Shown here: positions 33,771 through 44,960 of the stretch, piece after piece
Position numbering within the stretch: the stretch's first letter is position 1
Layout: every line of letters begins with the position of its first letter
Source: Porogramme epimiltina
Lineage: Eukaryota; Basidiomycota; Agaricomycetes; Polyporales; Polyporaceae
Assembly: GCA_900155495.1 (NCBI GenBank)
Contig: FTLJ01000086.1
Location: forward strand, 62,001-126,000
Length of the DNA stretch: 64,000 bases
Direction of reading: 5' to 3'
Position numbers and translations under genes: made by a program
The notes under the pieces: model-generated
The model's database searches: none
Told to the model about the DNA's origin: nothing
What the model saw: the letters and a program-made list of their open reading frames with translations, nothing else

Positions 33771-35797
33771 TCATGGAAGTTCCAAGAACCTCGCAAGCAT
33801 CCTGGGGAAGATAGGTGTGCCAAGGCCGGTGAGGGGATCCCAACCGGGCGACGCCTTAAAACCGTCGGTGCCACATCCTGGGTTCGTGCCGTTCGTGATG
33901 TCATTGAATATCTGGGGAGACTTGTAGATCTAAGGGGCCCTAATGAGCTCATGATATACAATATGGTATGGGGCAAGACTATACGCACGACTGGGTTAAT
34001 CCAACCAACGGGCTTCTTGCCCACAGCGAGCCGCGCATCGTTCACCGCCGTAAGCATGGAGGCAAACGTGGGCGCGGAAGCAGACGTGCCCGAGACGAGG
34101 TGGAACTGCCCGTTGAGCGCGATCGAGTAGTTGAGCCCGTTCGCAGACACGTCGGGGAACCCACGACCCGTCGAGTTGAACACGCCCGCGGGCAGCTTCG
34201 GCACGAACTTCTCCAGGTATGTCGCGACCGCCTTGCTCTGGAAGTCGGCGCGAGGGAACACGTTGGAGAAGCCGCCGCCCGTCGGGAAACGCTGGAAGAC
34301 CGCACTCTCGGGGGCGTTCACGCTGTGGCCGGGCGAGATCTGGGTGGCGCCGACTGCGGTGACATACGGGCAGCCGACCGGGAAGTCGGGGTTGAACCGC
34401 GGCGCGCCCTGCTCCTGCTGTCCGTCCTCCGTGAGGCACGAGCCGTCGAATCCGGCCACTCCGGCGTCACCGGAGGAGAACACGAAGGTGATGCCGGTAA
34501 GGGAGAGTTTTCCATATTCCGCGCATTGGCGCTGCATGTATGCGGGTGTAACGTCCGCCTCCTGCTCGCCGTATGAGGTAGAGATGACGAATGCGGTGGG
34601 TGCGTCGCCACAACTCTCCGGACCCGTGAATCCGCCTGGCTGGTTATCGGGGTAGACACCGTCGAATCGGGGGTCGTCGCCCCCACAGTAGGAGCTATCG
34701 AGTGCGTCGAGGAAGTTGTTGAAAGAACCATTGCCGAGGATATCGCCAACTTGGTACATGATAACGGGCTGGTTCTTCCCTAGGAGACCCATGACATTCT
34801 GGACGTCGAGATTAGCCTCGGCGATATCGTTGAGGTCGCTGAGGTTCCCGGAAGTGAAGCTGCCTCCGTCGATGCTGACGAGTGTTGGCCGCCGCCCAAT
34901 CTGGTTCTTGGAAAAGTTTTTGAAGTAAACATCCAAGTCATCGGGGTTCAAGATGTTTGGAGAGTACTCCCCTGTAGTCCGGGATGTTAATTTAGAGGAT
35001 ACAAAGTGAGGGTGTACATGCGTACCAATCCCGATGGAATTCTTTTTGTACGCAATGGGCTCGTAGTAGAAGTCATACAGGGCACGGAGGCACTCCAGAG
35101 TGATGTTCTCATCACAGTGCGAGAGGTCTGTGAAGATGTTCTAGGTGTGTATTGATCAATGAAGCTCTACGAAGAGGATATATGTGTAGCTCACATTGAC
35201 CTTGCCGCCAATCAGAGGCGTCACACTGCTGACGCGTGCGTATTGCCTGAGCTTCGCAGTGAAGTGCAAAGTAGGCGTTACGAGATCGACGTGCTTTGAA
35301 ACGTGTTCAGGCAGGTGGTACTTGTCCTTGCACGCGACATGCGTCGCCCCGTCTGCGTTTTCGTACACATAGTACTCTGTGCCAAGCAGGTGCTCGGCCT
35401 CCTCTACCGTCGCGTTGAACATTAACCATGCGCCACCCTTGCTGAGGGCAAGTCGGCCCGGATCAACGTATCCGTCACCCACGAGCCAGTCGCGAACGGC
35501 ATCCACCGACTCCGCCGACGGGCGGAACGCGTTTGCAACGTCGGTGTGCGTCCAATGTTTGCTGTAGTTGGGCGAGTCCGGGTCGGCGACGTCCATCAAG
35601 TACGTGTCGAGCTGGTCCAAGTTTGACTGCGTGAGAACGAAGCTGAGAGGAAGAATCACGTCGGGCTCCGCGCGGCGGACAGGCGTCCAGCCTCGAGGGA
35701 CAGCACGACTCGTCTCATGTACCACCCGCCGCAACGGCGCACGCGCCGACGCTGCGAGGGACGCGAGAGCGAGTGTGACAAAGCCGGACAGGAGCAT
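33771..35797 (-). CDS. Secreted tripeptidyl peptidase of the sedolisin (S53) family
   Basis: An extracellular acid serine-carboxyl protease that removes tripeptides from protein N-termini. The ATG at 35795-35797 opens a signal peptide (MLLSGFVTLALASLAASA). The pro-domain includes DTYLMDVADPDSPNYSKHWT and VEEAEHLLGTEYYVYE. After two introns (donors near 35195 and 35027) the catalytic domain shows ANLDVQNVMGL, carrying the Asp of the catalytic Glu-Asp pair with Glu at EAN, then STSYGEQEADVT, ITFVFSSGDAGVAG, CPYVTAVGATQ and the nucleophile motif SGTSASAPTFAS. RGFPDVSANG and the calcium-binding end (FNDITNGTNPGC...WDPLTGLGTP) complete the family pattern. The stop is at 33771-33773. The length, about 600 residues including signal and pro-peptide, is normal. 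A TATAAATA box lies about 80 nt upstream. Confidence 0.93.
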
Positions 35798-35872
35798 CCT
35801 CGTAGTCGTCCTTATGCTAGGTGAGCAGTGACTGGTGAGGGTGGCCGACGTTACTGGCGGTGGGAGCTGCGG

Positions 35873-35880
35873 TATTTATA
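35873..35880 (-). promoter_or_regulatory. TATA box of the S53 protease gene
   Basis: TATAAATA on the minus strand, 76-83 nt upstream of the ATG at 35797. Position and sequence fit a core promoter element of an inducible secreted enzyme. Confidence 0.6.
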
Positions 35881-36583
35881 ACGGACCGTCTCTATTACTG
35901 GCGCGCATGGTGGAAATGGTAGCGCACGCCGGGATGAATGCGGGGGCCGATTCCACGGTGTCTAATGTCAAGCCGTGATGATGCCGGTTCGTCTGATCGA
36001 CATGCATTCGCATACCCATCGGCCCTTGAACCCTGCCATCGTGAGCTGTGACTGGCCATGGTTGTAGACCAGGGAAGATGACGACCAAATTCCTTTGCTC
36101 GAGGGTAGGTTGTGCATATTCTTGGCCACACCTTGAGCTTATGGTATAGCAAGGCCCAGAATTCTGCACCTGCAGGGAATCTTGTACCTACTCAGCGCTC
36201 AGCGTTCACGCACAGCCCGACAGCGATCAGTGTAAATAGAACCTCAAACCACACCAACAAAAGATCAGGCGCATGGGGGCTCCGCTTCTCCATCTAGGCA
36301 TCGTTGTTCTTTTCCTGCGCGTGCCGAGTAAGGGGGCCTACAGGATGGGCCGCAGTCGGTCTGGTTTCAGAGGGTTGCAGCATTGGACGGTCGAGATCAT
36401 CGTGGTTGGAATCTGGGATGTGTCCAACAGCGCTCGCTCAGCCGGGCCCCGACCATTTCGGGTTTCTCATAACGTGACAGCGCGTGCCGTCACAACGCAT
36501 CTCTTACCGCGTGCACCATCCCGCAGTTCTCCCAATCCCGCCTCCTCCGTGAGACCCCGCGTTCCTCCTTCCCGCCACCCCGC
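35881..36583. promoter_or_regulatory. Remaining divergent intergenic region between S53 protease and Bin3 genes
   Basis: About 700 nt upstream of both genes. No gene-like frame, RNA gene or second TATA box was recognised. The interval near 36480-36560 is C/T-rich before the Bin3 ATG. Confidence 0.5.
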
Positions 36584-37780
36584 ATGGCTCAAAAGGACGC
36601 CACCGGTAACCCCGTGTACGGGAACTACCATGGGTGAGCCGGATCTTTCAAACACGCTCTATCTTTGCTCACAAATCCGCCAGGTACTACAACAAACGTC
36701 CATCAGCGGCGCACGACCCGCGTGTCGCCCTACTACCTCCTCATCTCTTCGCTGGGCGGCGCGTCCTAGATGTAGGCTGCAACGAGGGCGTTGTAACGTG
36801 CGAGATTGGTGCGCTTTATGCTTTTCTGATATCTCTGTGAAATGCCACCTGACCTTATGCAAGCACAGTCCCGAGGTGCCCAGCGCGTCGTCGGCGTTGA
36901 CATCGACGAAACGCTTGTCCGTGCAGCATGGAAGCACAGGCGGTCTGTTTGGAGTCAGCAGGGCCCAGCGAGAGCTCGCGCCCAGGGCCCCGAGACAGAT
37001 GAGGCGGGGGAAGATCGGCTAGGGCAGAAAACTGCGGCGAGAAAGCGGCGTCGACTTTCCTCTGGGGCTGATGTCGTCGCTGTAGACGCCAGGGCAGATA
37101 CCATGGTGGACGCTGCCATAGCGGAATACTTCCCCGTGGCCTGTGAACATATGTTTGGGCCGCTACCAGTGCCTGACTCTGTCACTCGTACAGGGGATGG
37201 AGAGGACTCCGGGGCATTTCCGCATAACGTCTCTTTCCGCACAGCCGACTGGGTAAAGGAAGAGATCGTTGAAGACGCGGGAGGATACGACATTGTCACG
37301 GCGTGAGTTCCATATTTTATCGGTTAGACTAGATATTATGGTACTCAGAATAAATTCTCCGTACAGCTTCTCAATCTCAAAGTGGATCCATTTGAATAAT
37401 GGCGACGCAGGGCTCCTAACATTCTTTCAGCGCGTGCACAGTGTACTGGGCGTCGGTGGAACGTTCGTTCTGGAACCTCAGGAATGGGATACATACGCCA
37501 AAGCGAAACGAATGGACATTGTATGCTTATTTCTCTGTGCTCACGCTCACATTTAGTAAACGCATCTCCTACTAGAGGCTCAAAGAGAATGCTGCCCGCC
37601 TCAAGCTACGACCCACCGACTTCGAACGCGTACTCCAGGAGCTTGGCTTCGGGCCGGCGGAGCATTTGGGTGTGGTAGGGGAAGGAGGCAAGTTGTTTAA
37701 TGGGCGACCAACTTTATTATCTAACCTCTATATTGGCAGGATTCCGACGCCCCATAGACCTCTATGTAAAACTGCGGTGA
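36584..37780 (+). CDS. Bin3/MePCE-type RNA 5'-phosphate methyltransferase
   Basis: A SAM-dependent enzyme of the Bin3 family, which places a methyl on the gamma-phosphate of small RNAs (7SK in animals; the fission-yeast homologue Bmc1 works with telomerase and U6 RNA). The ATG at 36584-36586 begins MAQKDATGNPVYGNYHG; an intron joins it to YYNKRPSAAHDPRVALL, the family's N-terminal signature. Motif I is RRVLDVGCNEGVVTCEI and motif II RVVGVDIDETLVRAAWKHR. A charged insertion of about 75 residues separates these from VSFRTADWVKEE and GYDIVTAFSISKWIHLNNGDAGLLTFF, the Bin3-specific domain. FVLEPQEWDTYAKAKRM, FERVLQELGFGPAEHLG and FRRPIDLYVKLR follow, with a stop at 37778-37780. At least five introns occur. 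Only 94 nt separate its stop from the convergent HAD gene. Confidence 0.9.
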
Positions 37781-37874
37781 CTCATTCCTTCTATACTCCG
37801 TAAGAGGCGATGCGCTTCTCTGCGTCTACCAGTATTGAACGCAACGTGCGTGAGAGCGACCATTGATGCGTCTA

Positions 37875-38968
37875 TCAATCGAGGTTGATGACAACCTGCA
37901 CACCGTTCTCCGTGGGCTTCATCGTTACGCTACCGGGAATGTGCATGTCAAATAGGGCTCATGTGGGCACAGATGCTAATCTTACCTAGCGAGGTTGGGA
38001 ACGAGGTAGTCGGGCTTCACGGCTTCCATTTGTTCACGCGAGTGGGACGTAATCAGACCTAGGGTCTTGCATCCCGCAGCTTGTCCGCTACGAACGCCCG
38101 CTGGGGCATCCTCGACAACAAGACAGCGAGCGGGATCGACACCCGCGCGCTTCGCGCCGAGCAAGTAAGGGTCGGGCCTATAGGAGTTCAATATGTCGAC
38201 CTGTATCCTCCTGATCGTGGTGGAACTGCTACGTACTCGGGTTTGCCTTTCTCGACATCCTCCGAGACAACGAAGACGTCAGGAATCGGCACGCCCACAG
38301 CCTTCAGCGCTGAGGTTGCGTACACGATTGTCGCGGAGGTACAGATGGCCCACTTGGGCGTTGGGAGCTTGTGGTGCGGGCCGAGCTGTTGTCACGGGGC
38401 GTGCAGGAGTGCCGTTAGAACTTAGATTGCAAATGTGGAGACGCGCATTGCACGCACATTCTGCATGATCTCGCGGACCCCCGGGAGGGCGATGATTCCC
38501 TGGCGGCCATTCTTCGTCGACTCGGAGACGATAGCCTCTTCAAAACGCCTTGCCTCAGCCTGACGTGCAGGAATAGAGGATGGTGAGTAACTCAGACAAA
38601 CATGGTTTTAATTCCCGGAGAGGACAGACCTCAAGCTCGTCAGGGTCGGTCACTCCGCAGTGAATACGGAGGTTCTCGACAGTGCGGACGCCATGAGACG
38701 CTAATTTGCGCTTGGGGTTAGATCGGCTCTAAAATATTGGATTTAGAATGAACACGTACAACTCAGCACTTGATCGACGTTCAGGCCTGGGTACTTCTCC
38801 TTGAAGTGCTCCCATGCGCCAACAACACCATCGGTCGAATCGACCAAGGTGCCGTCCATATCGAACAGACTATACCCATAATCTATTCAGCCACGCGATC
38901 GAAGAGATCGACGTCAATTCCTGCCCTAGCACTCACATAGCATCGAAATCGAGGGTAACTTGCGGCAT
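37875..38968 (-). CDS. HAD-superfamily sugar/glycerol phosphatase
   Basis: A haloacid-dehalogenase-fold phosphatase similar to fungal glycerol-3-phosphatases (GPP) and 2-deoxyglucose-6-phosphatases (DOG). The ATG at 38966-38968 gives MPQVTLDFDA, then an intron (GTGAGT donor) leads to ILFDMDGTLVDSTDGVVGAW, in which DMDGT is HAD motif I with the nucleophilic Asp. Later segments include LPTPKWAICTSA (motif II Thr/Ser region), VPIPDVFVVSEDVEKGKPDPYLLGAKRAG (motif III Lys) and LVVEDAPAGVRSGQAAGC (motif IV acidic pair). A short last exon ends GVQVVINLD at the stop at 37875-37877. At least five introns are present. Which phosphorylated polyol or sugar is used cannot be told from sequence. It is divergent from Sec15. 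Confidence 0.85.
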
Positions 38969-39751
38969 GGTGGGTGAGGTGGAAGTGGTCGGATGGAGGT
39001 GGTGGTGGTACTTATGTACGCCGCGGCGTTCGATCGTCCCCGTCGCTGATCCTTAAATGTGGGTCGGCTAAAGTGTCGTGAATTCCAGTTGCTGCGACAC
39101 TCGTTGCTCAGTATGAGTCAACAACAGTAGGATCACTCTGAGGTAGGTGCCGGTCTCCCACATTTCAAACGAAACTTGGTGTGCCCCAAACGAATGGATA
39201 TCTACGGCGAAATCCTTATGCTGGTCGACGTCGGGGCCGACAGCCCGAATCCTCCTTTACCCCCAGCCAAGGAGAGAAGTCTTTATGTTGCCTCAGGATA
39301 TGATGTCTATTCAATAGTTCCGAGGATTCTCCGTATCCCACCGGGCCGCCTCAAATGATAGTCTTCTGGTTGTGGTATTACATACCTACCATGACCGGCA
39401 ACTCTTGATTGAATGCGGTTCCCTGGACTGCGCTTGCCCATGTCGGCCGATGCACGTAGCCCCCATTTAGTAGTGACGGTCCAATACCGAAGGATATTGA
39501 GTAATTGGCATCGTGCTGATACCTCTGTTTCCAATAGAACTGGAGCATGACTCGAACGTGTGAAGTTACACATTGAAGCTTGCCAAGTCTTACTACTGGT
39601 AGGTAGTAAAACACCGCCTCCCGATCCGGATACACGAAAGGCGCCGAGCGTTTCCTAACACAAGCTTGCTCTCAGCCACTCTCTACCAAGACCCCCATCT
39701 CCAGGCTACCCCTCCTGGTACCTGTCCCATCACAGAGACTCTGCCACAACT
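38969..39751. promoter_or_regulatory. Divergent intergenic region between HAD phosphatase and Sec15
   Basis: A 783-nt interval holding both promoters. Short frames on both strands lack family similarity. A C/T- and ACC-rich stretch lies directly before the Sec15 ATG (39690-39750). No RNA gene or clear TATA box was seen. Confidence 0.5.
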
Positions 39752-42700
39752 ATGCCACCCCGCCGACGCCAACAATTCACCCAGGAAAGTATAGACCAGC
39801 AATTACAGCAAATCCACCTCCTCGACCAAGCATCCTCATCCGAGAACCTCGAGCAACTCGGCCCCATAATCAAGCAGATACACGCCAACCGACAGCAGGA
39901 TGCATACCTTCGTACTCTTCAATCACTCATAGAGTCCAAGGATACCGAGATCGAGTCTATATGCGGCGACAACTACCAGGAATTCATCTCGTCCGTCTCT
40001 ACCCTCTTCTCAATCAAGTCTTATACTACCAACATTCGCGACAAGATCACCACGCTCGACTCGAGCGTGTCTCAAGTGGGAAAGGGCCTCGTCGAGAAGA
40101 AGAAGGATCTTCTCCAGACTAAGAAGACTGCTGCAAACCTTGACGAGGCAATCGACGGCCTTCAGGCATGCCTCCGCGTACTGGACGTCGTGAACCGCGT
40201 GGGCGAGATGGTCAAGGAGGGGAAGTACTGGAGCGCGCTGCGGGTCCGTCCTTCACGCTGTATGTGTACCTCTGTGTCTGTAGCGTTGACATGCAATATA
40301 TGCCGCTTCGCGGCCTTTCTGTGGTCCTATAGTCACTAGAGGATATCGAGAGCATGCCTCCAACATCGTTGTCTACAACACCGCTCTTCCAACATCTTCT
40401 CTCTTCACTACCCTCGCTCCGCGGCCAAATCAAGGATGCAGTCACGGCGTCCATGAAGCAATGGCTGCTCGACATCCGGAACGTCAGTGCGCAGATTGGG
40501 CAGCTCGCGCTTGAAGCTATGGAAACGCGTACTCGCCGATGGCGTAGCCGTCGCGACAAGGACCCCATGCTCAAGTCAAGCCGCGTAGGAAGTGCTGTTG
40601 AAACGATAACTTATGAGAAGACCGAATGTATGGTGCCATCTTATGATTCTCTTGGTCTTATGAGCTTATTGGTGGTGTTGTTATAGACAATGTATTGGAC
40701 AACGACCAGCTACAGGTCGACTTCAAGCCGTTATACGAGTGCATTCACATCTACAGCGCTCTAGACTCGCTGGACGAGATTCGAAGGTCATACCAGGCCG
40801 ACCGAAAGGTACTTGGTGACCTTCGCCCTCGTCTTTCGCGAAAACTAAATATTCTTGTCCTTGTTAGGCTCAATCTGATCTTATCATCCCAGAACCTTTA
40901 CCACTTTCCTCGTTGCCTTCTGTCACAGAACAGATTGTTGGGTACTTCATTATTGAGACCCATGTCCTAAACACTACGGGCAGTTTCCGCTCCGAACGTG
41001 AAGTGGAAGACCTCTGGGATGCGCTGATCAGCCGTCTCAGTAATGCTGTTGAAGACGTTCTCAGGAACGAGAACGACCCAGACACGTACCTCAAAGTCAA
41101 AGAGGCTCTCCTAGGTTTCGTTATGACGCTTGAGGTATGCGTACCTTGTTTGTGTGTTGTTGATGACAGTCTTAAACCGTTCATGCAGTCATACTCCTAC
41201 TCAACGAACAGCATACATTCACTTATCCTCCGGCTATTCGAGAAGTACGTGTCTATTCTCGAGGGCAAGTTCGGGAAACGCTTCGAGAACGTGAGCTTCG
41301 TGCCTCCCTTGTCGTTTTGCGCACGCGTTGACGTCTCGTAGATTGTGGCACAAGACGATTTCCAACCGATGTACGTCGAGAAAGACAGTGAGAAGGAGAG
41401 CGTCATGGATACCGTGTGGCTCACACGCGATCAACGAGATCAGCTGCAAAGGTATACCCTTGCTGCATCGACAGAATAGAACTCGTGCTGACATCAAGTA
41501 GAACACCGGCCCCTCTCAACTTGCCGTGGTCACAAGGGTTCTACCTCTGCTGTCAAGACGTGCGTTACTTCGTTCACATGCATTACTGTCATATTTAACT
41601 TCCCATCCTCAGATTCGTAGCTTTGTGCAGAACTTTTACCAGTTTATAGAGGGTGTCTCTCAGCATCATAGAAACATCGACGATCTGTTGAGCAAGGTGG
41701 GTCGGTCGACTTCCGAACGCCGCCGTCCAAATATCTGATAGCTTTGCAGTCTTTGGACGCAATCCTAATAACATATATCAGCGAGGCAGTGGCCACGCGC
41801 GTCCAGAGCACAGCGAATGTGTCACAAATTGCCCAAATTATCACCAATCTGGAGCACTTTGAAATTGCATGCTCAGAACTCGAGCGCTCTCTCACAAACA
41901 TCAGGTCGGCGCCGTCGCATCCACCTATCTCTCCTTGACTTTAACCGCCACCCCGCTCTTCAGGTCCTCCCAGCGCGGCGGCACGATCCGTGTCAAGGCC
42001 GCCTCCTCGTTCGTAATGACGCGCAACAAGTCGCTCGCACGCGTCACCGAGGCGATGAGCTCGAAGCTCGACGACTTCTTCGGCCTGTCCGAATACGATT
42101 GGACGCCCGTCTCGCGCGAGGACGCGCCGAGCATGTACCTCTACGAGCTCGTCAACTGGCTCACGACCGTCGTCGACTCGCTCGCGCTCAAGGACGCATA
42201 CAAGGAGGAAGCGTACCGCGGCGCGGTGAGCTACATCGCGAGCTGCTTCCTGGTAGGCCTTCCCCCGCAGCCGCACTGCACCTCGAGGCTTATGTGGCGC
42301 TGCAACCGCAGGACTTCCTGACGGGGCGCGACATCCCCATGATGAACGAGAACGCGATCGCGAACCTCCTGCTCGACATCGACTTCGTCGACGAGGAGCT
42401 CAAGCGCAACGGCCACTCGCACGGCGCGGCCTTCACCGAGATCCGCTCGGTACGTCATTCTTCCCGCCGCCTCTCTTCTCTCCCCTCCATCCCCCCCTTC
42501 CTTCCTCCGCTCCCTATCGCCCCTTCCCTCCGCCATCCGCCGTCCGCCGGCCATCTCATTCCTCCTCTCCGCCTTCCCCATCCATTCAATCGCGATAACC
42601 CAAACCAAGACCGACGCTGATCCCCCTTCCCTTCCCCCCTCCCTTCCTCCTTCGCCTCGGCAGATGTGCTCCGTCATCATGTCCGACGCCGTGAGCGCGT

Positions 42701-42885
42701 ACCTCGTGCAGACCATCCGCCAGACGACCTACGTCGCCGTCAAGCCCAAGCGCCTCGCCGCGCTCCTCGACAAGCTCGGCCGCCACGGGCTCGAGTGCCG
42801 CGACGCGCCCTCGCGCGAGCGCGGCGACAGGCGCAGGAAGGAGGCCGAGGCCGTAGGCCGGCTCTTTCCCGGCGAGAGCCGCTGA
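39752..42885 (+). CDS. SEC15: Exocyst complex subunit Sec15
   Basis: The exocyst subunit that binds the Rab Sec4 on secretory vesicles and links it to Sec10. The ATG at 39752 starts MPPRRRQQFTQESIDQQLQQIH. The N-terminal coiled region includes LRTLQSLIESKDTEIESIC and SVSQVGKGLVEKKKDLLQTK. KPLYECIHIYSALDSLDEIRRSYQADRK and EQIVGYFIIETHVLNTT are highly typical of Sec15. The C-terminal domain has SLILRLFEKYVSILEGKFGKRFEN, AMSSKLDDFFGLSEYDWTP, YLYELVNWLTTVVDSLAL and DIPMMNENAIANLLLDIDF, and the tail ends GRLFPGESR (stop 42883-42885). About a dozen introns are required; the last (42450-42663, 214 nt) is unusually long and pyrimidine-rich. Sec10 lies at the left edge of the same window. Confidence 0.93.
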
Positions 42886-43494
42886 TCCGTATCGGTGTAC
42901 GTGCGCGTGAGCCCCGAGGCGGGCGCGGCGCGCGCCCGCGGCGCCTGGAGTCTGCGGGATCTGAATTGAAGGGACCCTTTCGCCGAGGCTTGGATGGATC
43001 GTCTCTGGACCCGGACGGTGGCGAGTAGAGGCATCTCAGGCCCTGAAGCTCGCCGGTGGCGGAGATGGGATTTCGCACGACACGCCGGCACAATGCGCTG
43101 TGGCATCGCACTGCACGCACCCGCGTTCCGAATTCAGTCGTAAATTATACCAGTGTATATGCTTTCTCTAGTCGGAAGAGCATTTTGAAGGCCGCCGGGG
43201 GCGCATCCGTACAAAGTTCGTGTACGATACGAGGGGGGAAATGGACTCCAAGTTACGTTATATGGCACAGAAGAGGGAAAAGGGCGATCAAAACTAGAAG
43301 AAACGGACACGGATGAACGGAAGGACACTTGGTGTGGACAGCGCGGGACGAGCAGGAGCGTGAAACGAGGTAACCCAGCGAAGCCCTCTTCTCGATATCG
43401 TGACGGTCATAAGACATGAACGTTCTGCCAACGTTGAAGGGAGACCCACGAGCGACGGACGAGGGCGGACGAAGCACCTCTCGTTTACACCCGC
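42886..43494. other. Convergent intergenic region between Sec15 and Arf
   Basis: A 609-nt interval containing the 3' ends of both genes. It is moderately GC-rich on the left and AT-richer from about 43140. No gene, RNA or repeat was recognised. Confidence 0.5.
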
Positions 43495-44410
<916 letters not shown>

Positions 44411-44960
44411 GGCTGGTACAGGAGGAGATGAACGGGAGAGACGAGAAGGGGGCGGATGGGGCGAGTCGAGGGAGGGACGAAGAGAAGGAGACTTCAGACT
44501 TTCGTGCTGGGCGTTGCGTGTGAGCCAGCTGAGGCCCGGCCCATTTCAAGCTCCGCAACGTGGCGCTGCCCCGCCCCGAGCGCCCGCGTTCTGGCGAGCC
44601 TCTGCCCTCGCCCCGCCGCCCACCGCCCAGCCACGACACGGCCAGCACGCGCCAGGCCACCCGCTGCCCGCCGCGTGCGCCCGCCACGTACGGCCAGCAC
44701 AGACTCGCCCTCCTGCCACCGACACCGAGCGCAAATACCCCGGCGCCTCTCTCTCCGATTGCGGATAGGCCGGGTCCGTATCGGCATCGCGCGCGCCCCA
44801 AATGGCAACTGATACGTGTTAACATTCAACACAACTCGTCCAAGAGTCAGGCACGCTCCGTAAACACAGGCATCCTACAAGTACACGACACTGAAAATCC
44901 CATCGATGCTATCCACACACACAGAGTCACCGCACAAGACGACACGGCGCACGCGGCGCA
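44411..44960. other. Intergenic: upstream of Arf, downstream of P450 gene 1
   Basis: A 550-nt interval between two minus-strand genes. It is very GC-rich over 44540-44760, fitting a housekeeping promoter for Arf. No TATA box or RNA gene was recognised. Confidence 0.5.
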
